Positions 51,142 through 59,840 of a stretch of 64,000 nt of DNA are shown here, piece after piece. The DNA is taken from positions 744,001 through 808,000 of the forward strand of contig CBDDDJ010000005.1 in assembly GCA_965226475.1 (NCBI GenBank), given 5' to 3'. The notes under the pieces are model-generated. The model did no database searches and was not told the origin of the DNA. It saw only the letters and a program-made list of their open reading frames with translations. This DNA is from JASLMY01 sp965226475 (GTDB taxonomy: Bacteria > Pseudomonadota > Alphaproteobacteria > GCA-2731375). The position numbers and the translations under genes were made by a program. Position 1 is the first letter of the stretch, and each line of letters begins with the position of its first letter.

Positions 51142-52812
51142 ATGGCGAAGCACGGCCGGCAGATTTTGATGGAAAGCCTATTGGCGCACGGAATCGACCA
51201 CATCTTCGGTAACCCGGGGACGACGGAGAGCCCGCTTCTGGACGCCCTGCCCAACTATCCGGCGATGCGCTATGTCACGGTCCTGCAAGAGAGCGTGGCG
51301 ATGGGCGCGGCCAGCTTCCATGCCCAGGCGACGGGCAAACCGACGGCGGTCAACCTGCATGTGGCCCCCGGCCTCGGCAACGCCCTCGGCATGATCTACG
51401 GCGCCTTGAAGGCGAATTCCCCCGTCCTGGTGACGGCGGGCCAGCAGGACACCCGGATGCTGCTCCGCGAACCGGTGCTGAGCCACGACCTGGCGGCGAT
51501 CGCGGCCCCGGTCACCAAATGGAGCGCCCAGGTCGAGCGCACGGACGATCTGGCGCCGATGGTGCGCCGCGCGCTGAAAATCGCTTGCGATCCGCCCATG
51601 GGCCCGGTCTTCCTGGCCCTGCCGATCAACGTGCTGGCGGGCGAAACCGAGGTCGGAACGAGCGTGGCCGGCCCGCTTCGCCGCGTTTCCGCTCCCTCGC
51701 CGGAAGGAATCGAGGAATCCGCCCGGGCCTTGCTGGCAGCCCGCCAGCCGGCGATCGTGGTCGGCGACGACGTCGCCCGGGCCGGCGCCGTCGAGGCGGC
51801 CCGGCGCGTCGCGGAGGCGGTGGGCGCCGGCGTCTGGCACGAGGGGTTGCGCCACCACGCCGCCTTCCCGACCGATCATCCCAACGCCCGGGGACCCCTC
51901 GGCTTCGACGCGGCCGGCGTGCGCAAGGCCTTGGCCGAGTGCGACGTCGTGCTTCTCCTGGGGGGACCCTTCCTCGAGGAAGTCTGGTACGCGCCGGGAA
52001 GCTCCTTCCCCGAGGGCGCGCGGTTGATCCAGATGGAGACCTCGCCCGCCCGACTCGCCTACAACTTCCCGCTCGCGGCCGGCATGGTGGGCGATCTGGC
52101 GCTGGGCCTCGCGGCCCTGGCGGAGGCCCTGGAGCTGGGGGCCGACGACGGCCAGCGCGCGGTCGCCGCCACCCGGAACGAGGCGCTGGCGGCACGAACG
52201 ATGGAGGAAAAAGCCGGCTACGAGGGCCGCCTGAAGCGAGCCTGGGACCGCTCGCCCATCTCGATGGCCCGCGCCATGGCGGAACTCGCCCGCGGCGCGC
52301 CAGAGGACATCGTGGTGGTGGACGAATCCATCACCGCCAACCTGGATCTCGCCCAGGCCTTCACCTTCCGCGGCTTCGGCGACTACTTCAGCGGGCGGGG
52401 CGGCGGTATCGGCCAAGGCCTGGCGGGCGCGCTGGGCGTCAAGCTGGCCATGCCGGACCGTCCGGTATTGACCATCTCCGGCGACGGCTCGGCGATGTAT
52501 TCGATCCAGGCGCTCTGGACGGCGGCGCACCTGGAACTCGATATCGTCTTCGTGATCCTGGCCAATGGGGAATACCGGGTGCTGAAGCACAATCTCGACA
52601 CGTACCGCCAGCGTTTCGATGCGCTGTCGAATCAGGGCTACCCCCACATGAACCTGACCTTGCCGGAACTGGGTTTTCCCGAAATGGCGGCGGGCATGGG
52701 TGTCGCGGGCCAGCGGATCGCCGATCCGAACGAAATCGCCGACGCGGTCCGCGAGGCATTCCGGGCCGGCGGCCCACGCCTGATCGAGGTGGCGATCGAG
52801 GGCAAACGGTAA
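51142..52812 (+). CDS. ThDP-dependent enzyme, benzoylformate decarboxylase / acetolactate synthase-like
   Basis: Thiamin-diphosphate enzyme of 556 residues with three domains. The catalytic Glu is in VTVLQESVAMGAASFHAQ (~50). The ThDP-magnesium motif is ISGDGSAMYSIQAL ending in LANGEYR. The start GNPGTTESPLLDAL and HEGLRHHAAFP recall benzoylformate decarboxylase more than acetolactate synthase, and no small subunit gene is nearby. Substrate is therefore probably a 2-oxo acid decarboxylated to an aldehyde, but this is inferred. ATG at 51142 follows GGGAGGCAACGAC. Confidence 0.85.
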   Translation: MAKHGRQILMESLLAHGIDHIFGNPGTTESPLLDALPNYPAMRYVTVLQESVAMGAASFHAQATGKPTAVNLHVAPGLGNALGMIYGALKANSPVLVTAGQQDTRMLLREPVLSHDLAAIAAPVTKWSAQVERTDDLAPMVRRALKIACDPPMGPVFLALPINVLAGETEVGTSVAGPLRRVSAPSPEGIEESARALLAARQPAIVVGDDVARAGAVEAARRVAEAVGAGVWHEGLRHHAAFPTDHPNARGPLGFDAAGVRKALAECDVVLLLGGPFLEEVWYAPGSSFPEGARLIQMETSPARLAYNFPLAAGMVGDLALGLAALAEALELGADDGQRAVAATRNEALAARTMEEKAGYEGRLKRAWDRSPISMARAMAELARGAPEDIVVVDESITANLDLAQAFTFRGFGDYFSGRGGGIGQGLAGALGVKLAMPDRPVLTISGDGSAMYSIQALWTAAHLELDIVFVILANGEYRVLKHNLDTYRQRFDALSNQGYPHMNLTLPELGFPEMAAGMGVAGQRIADPNEIADAVREAFRAGGPRLIEVAIEGKR

Positions 52813-53013
52813 CGCGCCCGTCAGCCCTTGACGGCTTCGGCGAAACGGCGCGGCAATTCGTTCCGCGCGTCGGCCGCGCCAAGCGCGTAGACGGGATGGG
52901 GGGTCGCGGGCGTCGCGCCAGCCATGGACCGCCGTCGCCCAGCCTTTCAGATCCGGCCCATCGGCGCGGACCCAGGTTTCCATCCCGAAGTCGGGCCGGC
53001 GTCCGGTGCCGCG
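52813..53013. other. Intergenic stretch, no clear gene
   Basis: About 200 bases between the ThDP enzyme and the response-regulator gene. A minus-strand open frame starting METWVRADGPDLKGWATAVH looks protein-like but continues as basic, low-complexity residues and matches nothing I know. It may be a decayed gene end. Confidence 0.4.
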
Positions 53014-53874
53014 TTACGACGCGCGGGCGATTTCGCGGAACGGCTGGCGTTCCGCGCGGGTCAGGATCTCGTCCGAGTTCATGCCCTCGATCGGATAGTT
53101 CACCAGGGAGACGGAGAACTCGGGCCGGATCGCGACGTCTTCGGCGAAAACCTCGAGGACCGAGAGTTCGTCGTGGATGCGGGAGGCGAACGGCTCGCAC
53201 TTGTCCCAGTAGGTGTTCTGCAACAAGGCGCAGAACTCGTCTTCCTCGACCCGGGCCACCAAATCGCTTTGCCGGATGGCAATGGAGAGGACGCGGGAGA
53301 TTTCGATCATCATGTTCTGCGCCGGGGTGAAGCCCTCTCGCGCATAGATTTCATGATAATTGTGCACGGTGACGTAGAGCAGCGCGCCCTGGGATCCGGT
53401 GCGAACGGCGTCGGAAAGGATGATCCGGTAGAACTGGTCGAAGCTGGCCCGATTGACGATGCCGGTGGTACCGTCGCGGCCGACGCCTTCGCGGAGTTCG
53501 TCCTCGAGGTTCAGCAGTCGTTTGCCATTCTTCATCCGGAGCCGAAGCTCGACGGTGTTCAGGGGCTTGGTCAGATAGGCGTCCGCCCCCGCCTCGAGCC
53601 CGGCGAGCAGATTCTGCTTCTCGGCATAAGCCGTATAAAAGATGATGTAGGTGTAACGTGGACGCCGCAAGCGCCGGATCTTGTTGCAAAGCGCCGGACC
53701 GTTGATCCCTTCGAGGTCCCAATCCAGAATCACCATGCGAAACGGCTCCTTGCGGACCCGTTCGAAAGCGATGCTCCCGTCGGTCTCGACCACCACGCTG
53801 TGGCCCCAGCGCTCAAGCTTGGTTTTCAAAAGACGGGCGAATAGATGGTCTGCGTCGACGACGAGAATTTTCAT
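53014..53874 (-). CDS. Response regulator with degenerate GGDEF-like domain
   Basis: A 286-residue regulator. The receiver domain (residues 1-120) has VVDADHLFARLLKTKLERWG, the phosphoacceptor in VILDWDLEGING and Lys in YLTKPLN. The C-terminal domain keeps the GGDEF fold (GIVNRASFDQFYRI, RQSDLVARVEEDEFCALLQN), but the signature is VEEDEF in place of GGDEF, so diguanylate cyclase activity is unlikely. The gene lies downstream of cpaC; without the IS3 insertion its ATG would overlap the cpaC stop. It may tune Flp pilus assembly through protein contact or c-di-GMP sensing. Confidence 0.85.
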   Translation of the reverse strand: MKILVVDADHLFARLLKTKLERWGHSVVVETDGSIAFERVRKEPFRMVILDWDLEGINGPALCNKIRRLRRPRYTYIIFYTAYAEKQNLLAGLEAGADAYLTKPLNTVELRLRMKNGKRLLNLEDELREGVGRDGTTGIVNRASFDQFYRIILSDAVRTGSQGALLYVTVHNYHEIYAREGFTPAQNMMIEISRVLSIAIRQSDLVARVEEDEFCALLQNTYWDKCEPFASRIHDELSVLEVFAEDVAIRPEFSVSLVNYPIEGMNSDEILTRAERQPFREIARAS

Positions 53875-53990
53875 GTCCCGTCCCCACCTAATGCCGTCTC
53901 GCGAAAATGCCCAGGAGTTGTCGGTGAGTCGGACCCGGTTTCCTTGGACACAGAATTGGCTTAATCGAAGTGTCCAAGGAGGACCGGAAC

Positions 53991-54401
53991 ATGGCCGATA
54001 ATTTTGAGAAGAAAGTTGCTGTTGATGGGCCTGTGGTAAATGCGGGCGAGCTTGGCTCGTCCACGTTTTCCCCAGGCCAGGCTTTGCCGGCAGGCCCGCT
54101 GGGACTTGGCCAGCGATGGACGGTGGCGCGCAAGCGTGAGGTCGTTCCGCGGCTTTTGCGTGACGAGCCGGTGCAACTTCTGTCGCGCCAGTTGGGCGTA
54201 GAGATCTTCCGGCTCGAGCAGTGGCGTGAGAAAGCGATCGGCGGGATCGACGCCTCGCTCAAGCAACGCAAGGGCGATCCGGTGCAGGCGGAACTGGATA
54301 GCGCCATGAAGCGGATCGGAGAGTTGACCATGCAGGTGGAACTGCTGGAGGCCAAGACGGAGACCTTCGGCCCTTTGGGGCGGCGGAGGTCGCGGCGATG
54401 A
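53991..54401 (+). CDS. IS3 family transposase OrfA
   Basis: DNA-binding subunit of 136 residues. A helix-turn-helix region RWTVARKREVVPRLLRDEPV, LLSRQLGVEIFRLEQWREKA is followed by a leucine-zipper-like helix, DSAMKRIGELTMQVELLEAK. The ATG at 53991 has AAGGAGG upstream. The stop overlaps orfB by four bases, so reinitiation rather than slippage may link them. Confidence 0.88.
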   Translation: MADNFEKKVAVDGPVVNAGELGSSTFSPGQALPAGPLGLGQRWTVARKREVVPRLLRDEPVQLLSRQLGVEIFRLEQWREKAIGGIDASLKQRKGDPVQAELDSAMKRIGELTMQVELLEAKTETFGPLGRRRSRR

Positions 54402-55303
54402 GTGCCGCCACCTCGCCCGGCACGGGTCTGGCCTACGGCCTGCGGCGGGTCTGCGCCGCCTGGGGCATGGCCCGCTCCTCGTTCTACGCCATGACCTCCG
54501 GCCAGCACGCCGAGCAGCCGCCGGCAAAGCGTCGGGGACCGAAGCCCGCGATCTCGGACCAGGCGCTGCTGGTGGCGATCGAAGCCGACCTGGAGGCATC
54601 GCCCTGGGAGGGCGAGGGCTACCGCAAGGTCTGGGCTCGGCTTCGGGTCTGTCGCGATATCCGGGTTGCCCGCAAGCGGGTGCTCCGCCTGATGCGCGAG
54701 AACAATCTGCTCTCGCCCCATCGCTGCCGCCGCCGTGGCGGCAATCCCCATGACGGTGAGATCATCACTCATGCCCCGAACCTCATGTGGGGCACCGATG
54801 GCGTTCGGGTGTTCACGGTGGACGACGGCTGGGGCTGGATCTTCACCGCCGTCGAGCATTGGAACGCCGAGTGTGTCGGCTGGCATGTCTGCAAGCGCGG
54901 CGACCGCTTCGCCGCCCTGCAGCCGATCTCCATGGGGCTTGCCGGGCTGTATGGCTCGACCGCGGCCGGCGCGGCTCGGGGGCTGGCCTTGCGGATGGAT
55001 CACGGCTCCCAGTATCTGTCGGACCACTTCACCAACCAGATCAAGTTCTGGGGCATCCAGCCGTCCTACGCCTTCGTCGCCGAGCCCCAGACCAACGGCG
55101 TCGCCGAGCGGTTCAATCGCACGCTGAAGGAACAGATCATCCATGGTCGCATCTACCGCAACATCGCGGAGCTGCGGGACGCCGTCCGCGACTTCGTCGA
55201 ACTCTACAATGCCCAGTGGATCGTCGAAAAGAACGGCTACCTGAGCCCCGCTCAAGCTCGTCAGGCGTGGCACGCCGCGATCTCAATCAGGCCCGCCGCG
55301 TGA
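54398..55303 (+). CDS. IS3 family transposase OrfB (rve integrase)
   Basis: Catalytic subunit of 301 residues. After the helical HTH_21-like part (EGYRKVWARLRVCRDIRVAR) the DDE core has Asp in MWGTDGVRVF, Asp in LRMDHGSQYLSDHF and Glu in NGVAERFNRTLKEQIIHG. Complete frame. Its end lies 30 bases from the right terminal repeat. Confidence 0.92.
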   Translation: MSAATSPGTGLAYGLRRVCAAWGMARSSFYAMTSGQHAEQPPAKRRGPKPAISDQALLVAIEADLEASPWEGEGYRKVWARLRVCRDIRVARKRVLRLMRENNLLSPHRCRRRGGNPHDGEIITHAPNLMWGTDGVRVFTVDDGWGWIFTAVEHWNAECVGWHVCKRGDRFAALQPISMGLAGLYGSTAAGAARGLALRMDHGSQYLSDHFTNQIKFWGIQPSYAFVAEPQTNGVAERFNRTLKEQIIHGRIYRNIAELRDAVRDFVELYNAQWIVEKNGYLSPAQARQAWHAAISIRPAA

Positions 55304-56633
55304 GACAAACTTGTGTCCAAGGAACCGGGTGCGCTACAAGACGACCGAGCAGGAAGATTTCGGTATCCGTGGGGGCGGCGATGGTGTCCGTCGGATAACG
55401 GATCTGGGTGCGCTCTACCGGCTTCACCAGATATGCAGTTACCGCGACCATCAATTCCCGTTCGGTCCGATTGATCGTATTGTTGCGGAACAACGCACCG
55501 AGGATCGGAATATTCTTGGCCCAGGGCAGACCCTGAATGTCGGCCGCCAGGGATTCCTGCAGCAAGCCGGCGATCACGATGCTGCTGCCCGAGGGCACCT
55601 CCACCGTGGTCTCCGCCCGCCGGATACTGAAACCGGTGAAGGGGCCGACCGTCGTGGCGGCATCCGGCGCGCTCACCTCCGTCGACAGGCGGAGCGAAAT
55701 GCGTCTGGAATCGAGCACCGAGGGGGTGAAATTCAGGCCGATGCCGAAGCTGCGGAAGACAACCCCGATCGCATTGTCGCCCTGCGCCACCGGAAAGGGA
55801 ATGTCGCCACCCGCCAGGAAGTTCGCGTTCTCGCCCGACATGGCGGTCAGGTTCGGCTCGGCGAGGGTCTTGACGAGGCCCTTGTTCTCCAACGCGTTCA
55901 GGATACCGGTGATGCTCGTATCGCCACTGGTCAGGTTGGCGGCGGCCTGAAGGAAGCCGACCGAACCGCCGACCGTGGCAACCGCCAATGCCACATTGCC
56001 CGCGCCGGTGACGGCCTGAAAGTTGATGCCGACGTCCTTTAGCGCGCCCCGACTGACCTCCGCGATGCGCACCTGGAGCAACACCTGCTGGTCTTCCTCG
56101 ATGGACATCAAGCTGACGACCCGATCTCCGCCGATATACCGCATGACGATCTGCTGAATATTTTCCGAAAGTCGCGCCGAGCGCACGTTCCCGGTCAGGA
56201 AGACGTCATTGGCGACGGCGGTGACTTTCACATTGACGTGGGGCATCAACGAGCGGATCGCGTCCGTGATGCCGACGGTATCGATCTGCACGCGGATTTC
56301 CAGGCGGGCAATTTCGTTGCCGTCGCCGTCGAAGAAGAAGGCGTTCGTCCCGCCCACCTCGTTGCCGAGGATATAGATGGTCCGAGGCGTCTTGACGATG
56401 ACATCGGCGACCGCCGGATTGGCGACGAGGACATCGCGAACATCAAATTGCAAGCGGATGATGCGCGCCTTGCCGGAGCCGATGGTGATCGACTGGCCGT
56501 GCGCCACGTTTTCCAGGTCGATCGGGCTGAGTTGCACGCCGTCGGCGCTTTGCGCGAGCGTTGCCGGTAGCGTCGTCGCGGCCGCTAAAACCAGGACGGC
56601 GGCGAGATCACGGAGTGTTTTTGACAACATCAT
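55287..56633 (-). CDS. cpaC: Flp pilus secretin CpaC/RcpA, 3' end altered by IS3
   Basis: Outer-membrane secretin of the Flp/tad pilus, 448 residues as read. It has a signal peptide (AAVLVLAAATTLPATLAQSA), an N-terminal pilus-formation domain (HGQSITIGSGKARIIRLQFD), a BON-type region, and a secretin core with IAEVSRGALKDVGINFQAV, KTLAEPNLTAMSGENANFL and VEVPSGSSIVIAGLLQESLA. The native frame ends at EIFLLGRLVA; the last 15 or so residues come from the IS3. Removing the IS gives about 20 residues and a stop overlapping the response-regulator ATG. Only the extreme tail is changed, so function may persist. It follows cpaB by four bases. Confidence 0.9.
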   Translation of the reverse strand: MMLSKTLRDLAAVLVLAAATTLPATLAQSADGVQLSPIDLENVAHGQSITIGSGKARIIRLQFDVRDVLVANPAVADVIVKTPRTIYILGNEVGGTNAFFFDGDGNEIARLEIRVQIDTVGITDAIRSLMPHVNVKVTAVANDVFLTGNVRSARLSENIQQIVMRYIGGDRVVSLMSIEEDQQVLLQVRIAEVSRGALKDVGINFQAVTGAGNVALAVATVGGSVGFLQAAANLTSGDTSITGILNALENKGLVKTLAEPNLTAMSGENANFLAGGDIPFPVAQGDNAIGVVFRSFGIGLNFTPSVLDSRRISLRLSTEVSAPDAATTVGPFTGFSIRRAETTVEVPSGSSIVIAGLLQESLAADIQGLPWAKNIPILGALFRNNTINRTERELMVAVTAYLVKPVERTQIRYPTDTIAAPTDTEIFLLGRLVAHPVPWTQVCLTRRA

Positions 56634-56637
56634 GGGC

Positions 56638-58500
56638 CTACTCGACTTGTACCGTGGACAGTCCACCACCACGGTAGACCCGGATCTGAGATGGACCTTT
56701 ATCTTCGATGAGCGACGCCGGTTCGATCGGCACCGTGGGACCTTCGGCGAGGTCTTTCTCCCTTGGGTCCGCGGGCGTCTGCTGTTTCGGCTCGGGCGGC
56801 AGCACCTCGTCAATTCCCGGCGGCTTGCCCGTCGGTCGCGGTCCGGCACCGATTGGCGGCAGGCTCCCTTGCAACCCCGATTTGGCGCGGCTCCCCGTGG
56901 CCGGGCGTTGAGGTCGCGCCCGGTTGATACGACGCGGTCCCAGGGAAACGCCGGCGCCCGGCCCGGCCCGCGACTGGCGGGCACGGATCAGTTCCGGCTC
57001 GGATTTGGTACCGAAAACCAGGAGATTGACCAAGCCTCGGCTGAACGAGATGTCGGTCGTATAGGGCAGACGTTGCCCTTCCGGCAGGCGGAAATCCGCT
57101 TCCTGCGCATCCGAGATGGGTACCGAGCGCAGTACCAGCGACATTTGCCCCATGGTTTGGGCCAAGGCCAGCTCCTCGGCCTGCCTCGGCGTCACCTCAA
57201 GTGTCGCCGTGCCGCCAGCCGCGGGCCGGCCCGTCGCTTGATCGACCCGACGTTCGATCGCCAGGAGGCGCATATTATAGAATATCGTTTCGGTGAACTT
57301 CCGAGTCGCCAACTGGGCGATGCCGCTGTCGGCACCGCCACCGGTAACCGTCTGGGTCAACATGATGTCGACGTGATCGCCCGGCGAGATGTAACCCGAT
57401 ACTGCGGTGATATGGCTGATGTTGATGCTCACCGCCCGCATGCCCGGCGACATGGCGGCGATAATGAAGCCGTGTTCACGGGGTCGGATCAGGTTCGAGT
57501 CCCGGAGCGGCGCGCCCTTTCTCACGCCGGTCTTTATGTAGGCGCCACGCAGCGGGTCCAAGGGGGTTCCGGACTGGATGTAGTCGGCGAGGTCCTCGCC
57601 CGCCTCCAGCACGCGCCACCCCATGTCGAGGTCGCGCAACAGGGAACCGGCCTGGATATCCCGGGTCGCCACCATATAGCGGGGCCGGATCGACTTTTCG
57701 AGCGCGAAGAATTTGCTGACCTCGGTGTTTTGCGTATAAGGCACGTCGCGCTTCCGCGGCGGCTTTTTCGTGCCATCGGCCGCGACCTCCGCCTCCGGCT
57801 CGGTCAAACTTCGGAGCAACAGCGACAGGGTGCCCATGCGTTTAGCGACCGTGATCGTCTCCGCCTCTTTCGGCGTGACGCCGACCGTCACGGTCTTGCC
57901 GATGCGTGCCTGCCCGCCGCTGTCGTCGACACTTTGGTCGATGGCGAGGATCAGCAGGTTCTCCATGATGGTCTCGCTGACGGTCCGGGTCGCCGCAGCC
58001 CCGCTGGTCAGCGTCACCTTCTGCTGTTGCGTCAGCACGAGATCAACGAGGTTCCCCGGCAATATGAACCCCGACGCCGCGTCGGGCGCATCGATCGAAA
58101 TACTGATCGCCCGCGTGCCCGGCGCGAGCACGCCCGCCAGGAAGCCAGGCGTATCGGGCGAGACCAGCTTTTGCCGAATGATCGGATCGCCCGCGGTGAT
58201 GATGCGCTTGACCGCCGCGCCCGTCAGATCCTTGATGGGATCCTTCCCCTGAACCCGCTGGATATAGTGCTCGTTGACCGCCTTCTTCGGCCACGGCTGC
58301 CAACGAAAAACCTCCGGGTTGAGGATGGTGCCGGCCGGTAGGTCGCGCTCGGCCACCAACACGTCGATCGAGGCGATCGTCGGCGTCGAGGGCTGGGAAG
58401 ACTGGTCCTGCTGGCCGGAGAGATAACCCCGTATGAGAAATACGGTCAGACCCGCTGCGGCGAGCGCTACGACGATCAGGACGATGCGGGCTACATTCAC
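56638..58500 (-). CDS. cpaB: Flp pilus assembly protein CpaB with two tandem CpaB modules
   Basis: Periplasmic/inner-membrane Flp pilus protein, 620 residues, about twice the usual length. An N-terminal helix (IVLIVVALAAAGLTVFLIRG) precedes module 1: VLVAERDLPAGTIL, GTRAISISIDAPDAASGFIL, PGNLVDLVLTQ and VTVGVTPKEAETI. Module 2 (~275-490) repeats the plan: MVATRDIQAGSLL, GMRAVSINISHITAVSGYIS, PGDHVDIMLTQT and ATLEVTPRQAEELALA. A proline-rich tail of about 120 residues follows. The two modules are diverged, so the duplication is old or ancestral to this lineage. It is first in a cpaB-cpaC operon. Confidence 0.92.
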   Translation of the reverse strand: MNVARIVLIVVALAAAGLTVFLIRGYLSGQQDQSSQPSTPTIASIDVLVAERDLPAGTILNPEVFRWQPWPKKAVNEHYIQRVQGKDPIKDLTGAAVKRIITAGDPIIRQKLVSPDTPGFLAGVLAPGTRAISISIDAPDAASGFILPGNLVDLVLTQQQKVTLTSGAAATRTVSETIMENLLILAIDQSVDDSGGQARIGKTVTVGVTPKEAETITVAKRMGTLSLLLRSLTEPEAEVAADGTKKPPRKRDVPYTQNTEVSKFFALEKSIRPRYMVATRDIQAGSLLRDLDMGWRVLEAGEDLADYIQSGTPLDPLRGAYIKTGVRKGAPLRDSNLIRPREHGFIIAAMSPGMRAVSINISHITAVSGYISPGDHVDIMLTQTVTGGGADSGIAQLATRKFTETIFYNMRLLAIERRVDQATGRPAAGGTATLEVTPRQAEELALAQTMGQMSLVLRSVPISDAQEADFRLPEGQRLPYTTDISFSRGLVNLLVFGTKSEPELIRARQSRAGPGAGVSLGPRRINRARPQRPATGSRAKSGLQGSLPPIGAGPRPTGKPPGIDEVLPPEPKQQTPADPREKDLAEGPTVPIEPASLIEDKGPSQIRVYRGGGLSTVQVE

Positions 58501-58566
58501 GACGACTATCCCCCGAGCGACCCATCCAGCGCATCATGCGAAAGGTCTTCGCGACGCGCTGTCAGG

Positions 58567-58596
58567 ATTATGCTGCCAATGTAGATTCTCCGTCAA
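58567..58596 (-). promoter_or_regulatory. Predicted cpaBC promoter
   Basis: On the minus strand, -35 TTGACG (58591-58596) and -10 CATAAT (58567-58572) are 18 bases apart in an AT-rich gap, about 70 bases before the cpaB ATG. Confidence 0.55.
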
Positions 58597-58623
58597 CACT
58601 CAAGAATTCACCCTTAAGATACA

Positions 58624-58636
58624 TCAAGTTACTTGA
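58624..58636. promoter_or_regulatory. Palindrome upstream of the cpaBC promoter
   Basis: TCAAGTTACTTGA is a perfect inverted repeat with a single central base, 28 bases upstream of the predicted -35. The position suits an activator site. No regulator is assigned. The rest of the 58501-58701 gap shows no gene. Confidence 0.4.
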
Positions 58637-58701
58637 GGATCGATTGATTTCACCAGACTCTACAAAAACTCGGCGAGAAATTCTCTCTCAAATTCAGTCG
58701 A

Positions 58702-59238
58702 TCAGTTGGCGATTAGCGATAAATTTGGAAGTGTGATCAATCCGGCACACCCGATCGCCACGCCGTAGGGGAGCACAATTCGCGGTTTTCCGGGGCTGCA
58801 CGCCTCATCTGGGCCGTCCGTCTCTCCACGATCGAGTTCATCGTAAAACCTCTCGAAACGCGGCAGGCCCGCATATGGCAGACGCCGGAAGAGCAAGACC
58901 AGCACCGCCAATACGCCGCCCATCATGGCAACCCAGATCAGAAACCCGGGCAGGGCCTGCGGGTCGATCCAGGGAACGATGGCGGCGATCAGCTTGGTAT
59001 CACCGCCACCCATCGCGCCGAGCAGGAAGGGAATGAAGCCGATAACGAACGCCGCCGCCCCCAGACCCAACTGCAGCGCGATGACATCGAAGGGAACCGC
59101 GCGCGCCACCGCCGCGACGAGGAAAGCGACGACGAGAATGATCGGCACGGCATTGGGAATGCGCAACCGCGCGAGGTCGCTACACATCGCCCAGGTCAGC
59201 GCCAGCGGATAGGGAACAAGGACAAGCCATTCGATCAT
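58702..59238 (-). CDS. cpaA: Prepilin peptidase CpaA (A24 family)
   Basis: Aspartic prepilin peptidase of 178 residues with about six membrane helices. It cleaves the Flp prepilin leader. The catalytic aspartates lie in CSDLARLRIPN and GAMGGGDTKLIAA, the latter a GxGD motif. ATG at 59238 follows GCGGGGAA; GTG at 59253 is an alternative. It lies between flp and cpaB on the same strand. Confidence 0.9.
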   Translation of the reverse strand: MIEWLVLVPYPLALTWAMCSDLARLRIPNAVPIILVVAFLVAAVARAVPFDVIALQLGLGAAAFVIGFIPFLLGAMGGGDTKLIAAIVPWIDPQALPGFLIWVAMMGGVLAVLVLLFRRLPYAGLPRFERFYDELDRGETDGPDEACSPGKPRIVLPYGVAIGCAGLITLPNLSLIAN

Positions 59239-59330
59239 TTCCCCGCCCGTCACCGCCTCAACCTCTTCCTCATCGCCTCATCCCCGCGCCGGGCCATCAC
59301 GCGGCCGGACCCGCGCGGGCGCGAAACGGC

Positions 59331-59362
59331 ACGGGGGCGCGCCGTGACCGGCGCGCCCCCGT
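59331..59362. terminator. Strong hairpin after flp
   Basis: ACGGGGGCGCGCCG (59331-59344) pairs perfectly with CGGCGCGCCCCCGT (59349-59362) across a four-base loop. It lies 70 bases past the flp stop and before cpaA. The T tract is weak, so it may partly terminate and also protect the abundant pilin mRNA, allowing lower cpaA expression. Confidence 0.6.
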
Positions 59363-59433
59363 TAATCCCGCCGCCGACAGCACGAGTGCGTCGACGGCGC
59401 GGTGGCATCCGCCACCGGTTACACTTGTGCGAC

Positions 59434-59652
59434 TTAGCTGTAGTTGTTCGCCAGCTTCGTCTGCACCGCCGTGAAGAAGTTGTTCAGCTCGTCGCCGATG
59501 GCGAACACCGCCGCGATGATGGCGACGGCGATTCCGGCGGCGATCAGGCCGTATTCGATCGCGGTAGCGCCGGACTCGTCCGACATGTACTTGGCGATCT
59601 TACGCTTCAGAGCATAGGCGCTCGACTGAGTCTTCGTAATGAATCCCAACAT
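59434..59652 (-). CDS. flp: Flp family type IVb pilin
   Basis: Major pilin of 72 residues. A basic leader (MLGFITKTQSSAYALKRKIA) ends at the prepilin site SG, then ATAIEYGLIAAGIAVAIIAA, with the conserved Glu-Tyr pair of Flp pilins, and a short tail FFTAVQTKLANNYS. CpaA would cut between Gly and Ala. AGGAGG lies just upstream of ATG 59652. It has its own strong promoter and a downstream hairpin. Confidence 0.95.
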   Translation of the reverse strand: MLGFITKTQSSAYALKRKIAKYMSDESGATAIEYGLIAAGIAVAIIAAVFAIGDELNNFFTAVQTKLANNYS

Positions 59653-59766
59653 GGAGGATCCTCCTTGAGTAACCATACCTAGCAGCAGTACAACACTCGT
59701 CTGGTTGCGTTTCACAGTTTGGCCGACATTCTCCGATCAAGCCACGGCTGCCAATCGACCAAGTTG

Positions 59767-59795
59767 AATATACTTACGCACCCCGAAAATGGCAA
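59767..59795 (-). promoter_or_regulatory. flp promoter
   Basis: On the minus strand, -35 TTGCCA (59790-59795) and -10 TATATT (59767-59772) have an ideal 17-base spacer. The leader to the flp ATG would be about 110 bases. The surrounding 180 bases are unusually AT-rich. Confidence 0.65.
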
Positions 59796-59840
59796 GTGAT
59801 GTCCATCACGCTATTCTTGCCTAGATTTCCTAATATTCAG

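Larger units (their letters stand above)
53933..55330 (+). mobile_element. IS3-family insertion sequence
   Basis: About 1400 bases with terminal repeats ACCCGGTTTCCTTGGACACA on the left and the inverse of ACCCGGTTCCTTGGACACA on the right, differing by one T. It carries an orfA and an orfB with an ATGA overlap. It is inserted into the 3' end of cpaC. No clear target duplication is visible. Confidence 0.85.

Noticed and set aside
53933..55330. A clean 3-4 base target duplication for the IS3
   Set aside because: Bases outside the two terminal repeats do not match, so I do not claim one.
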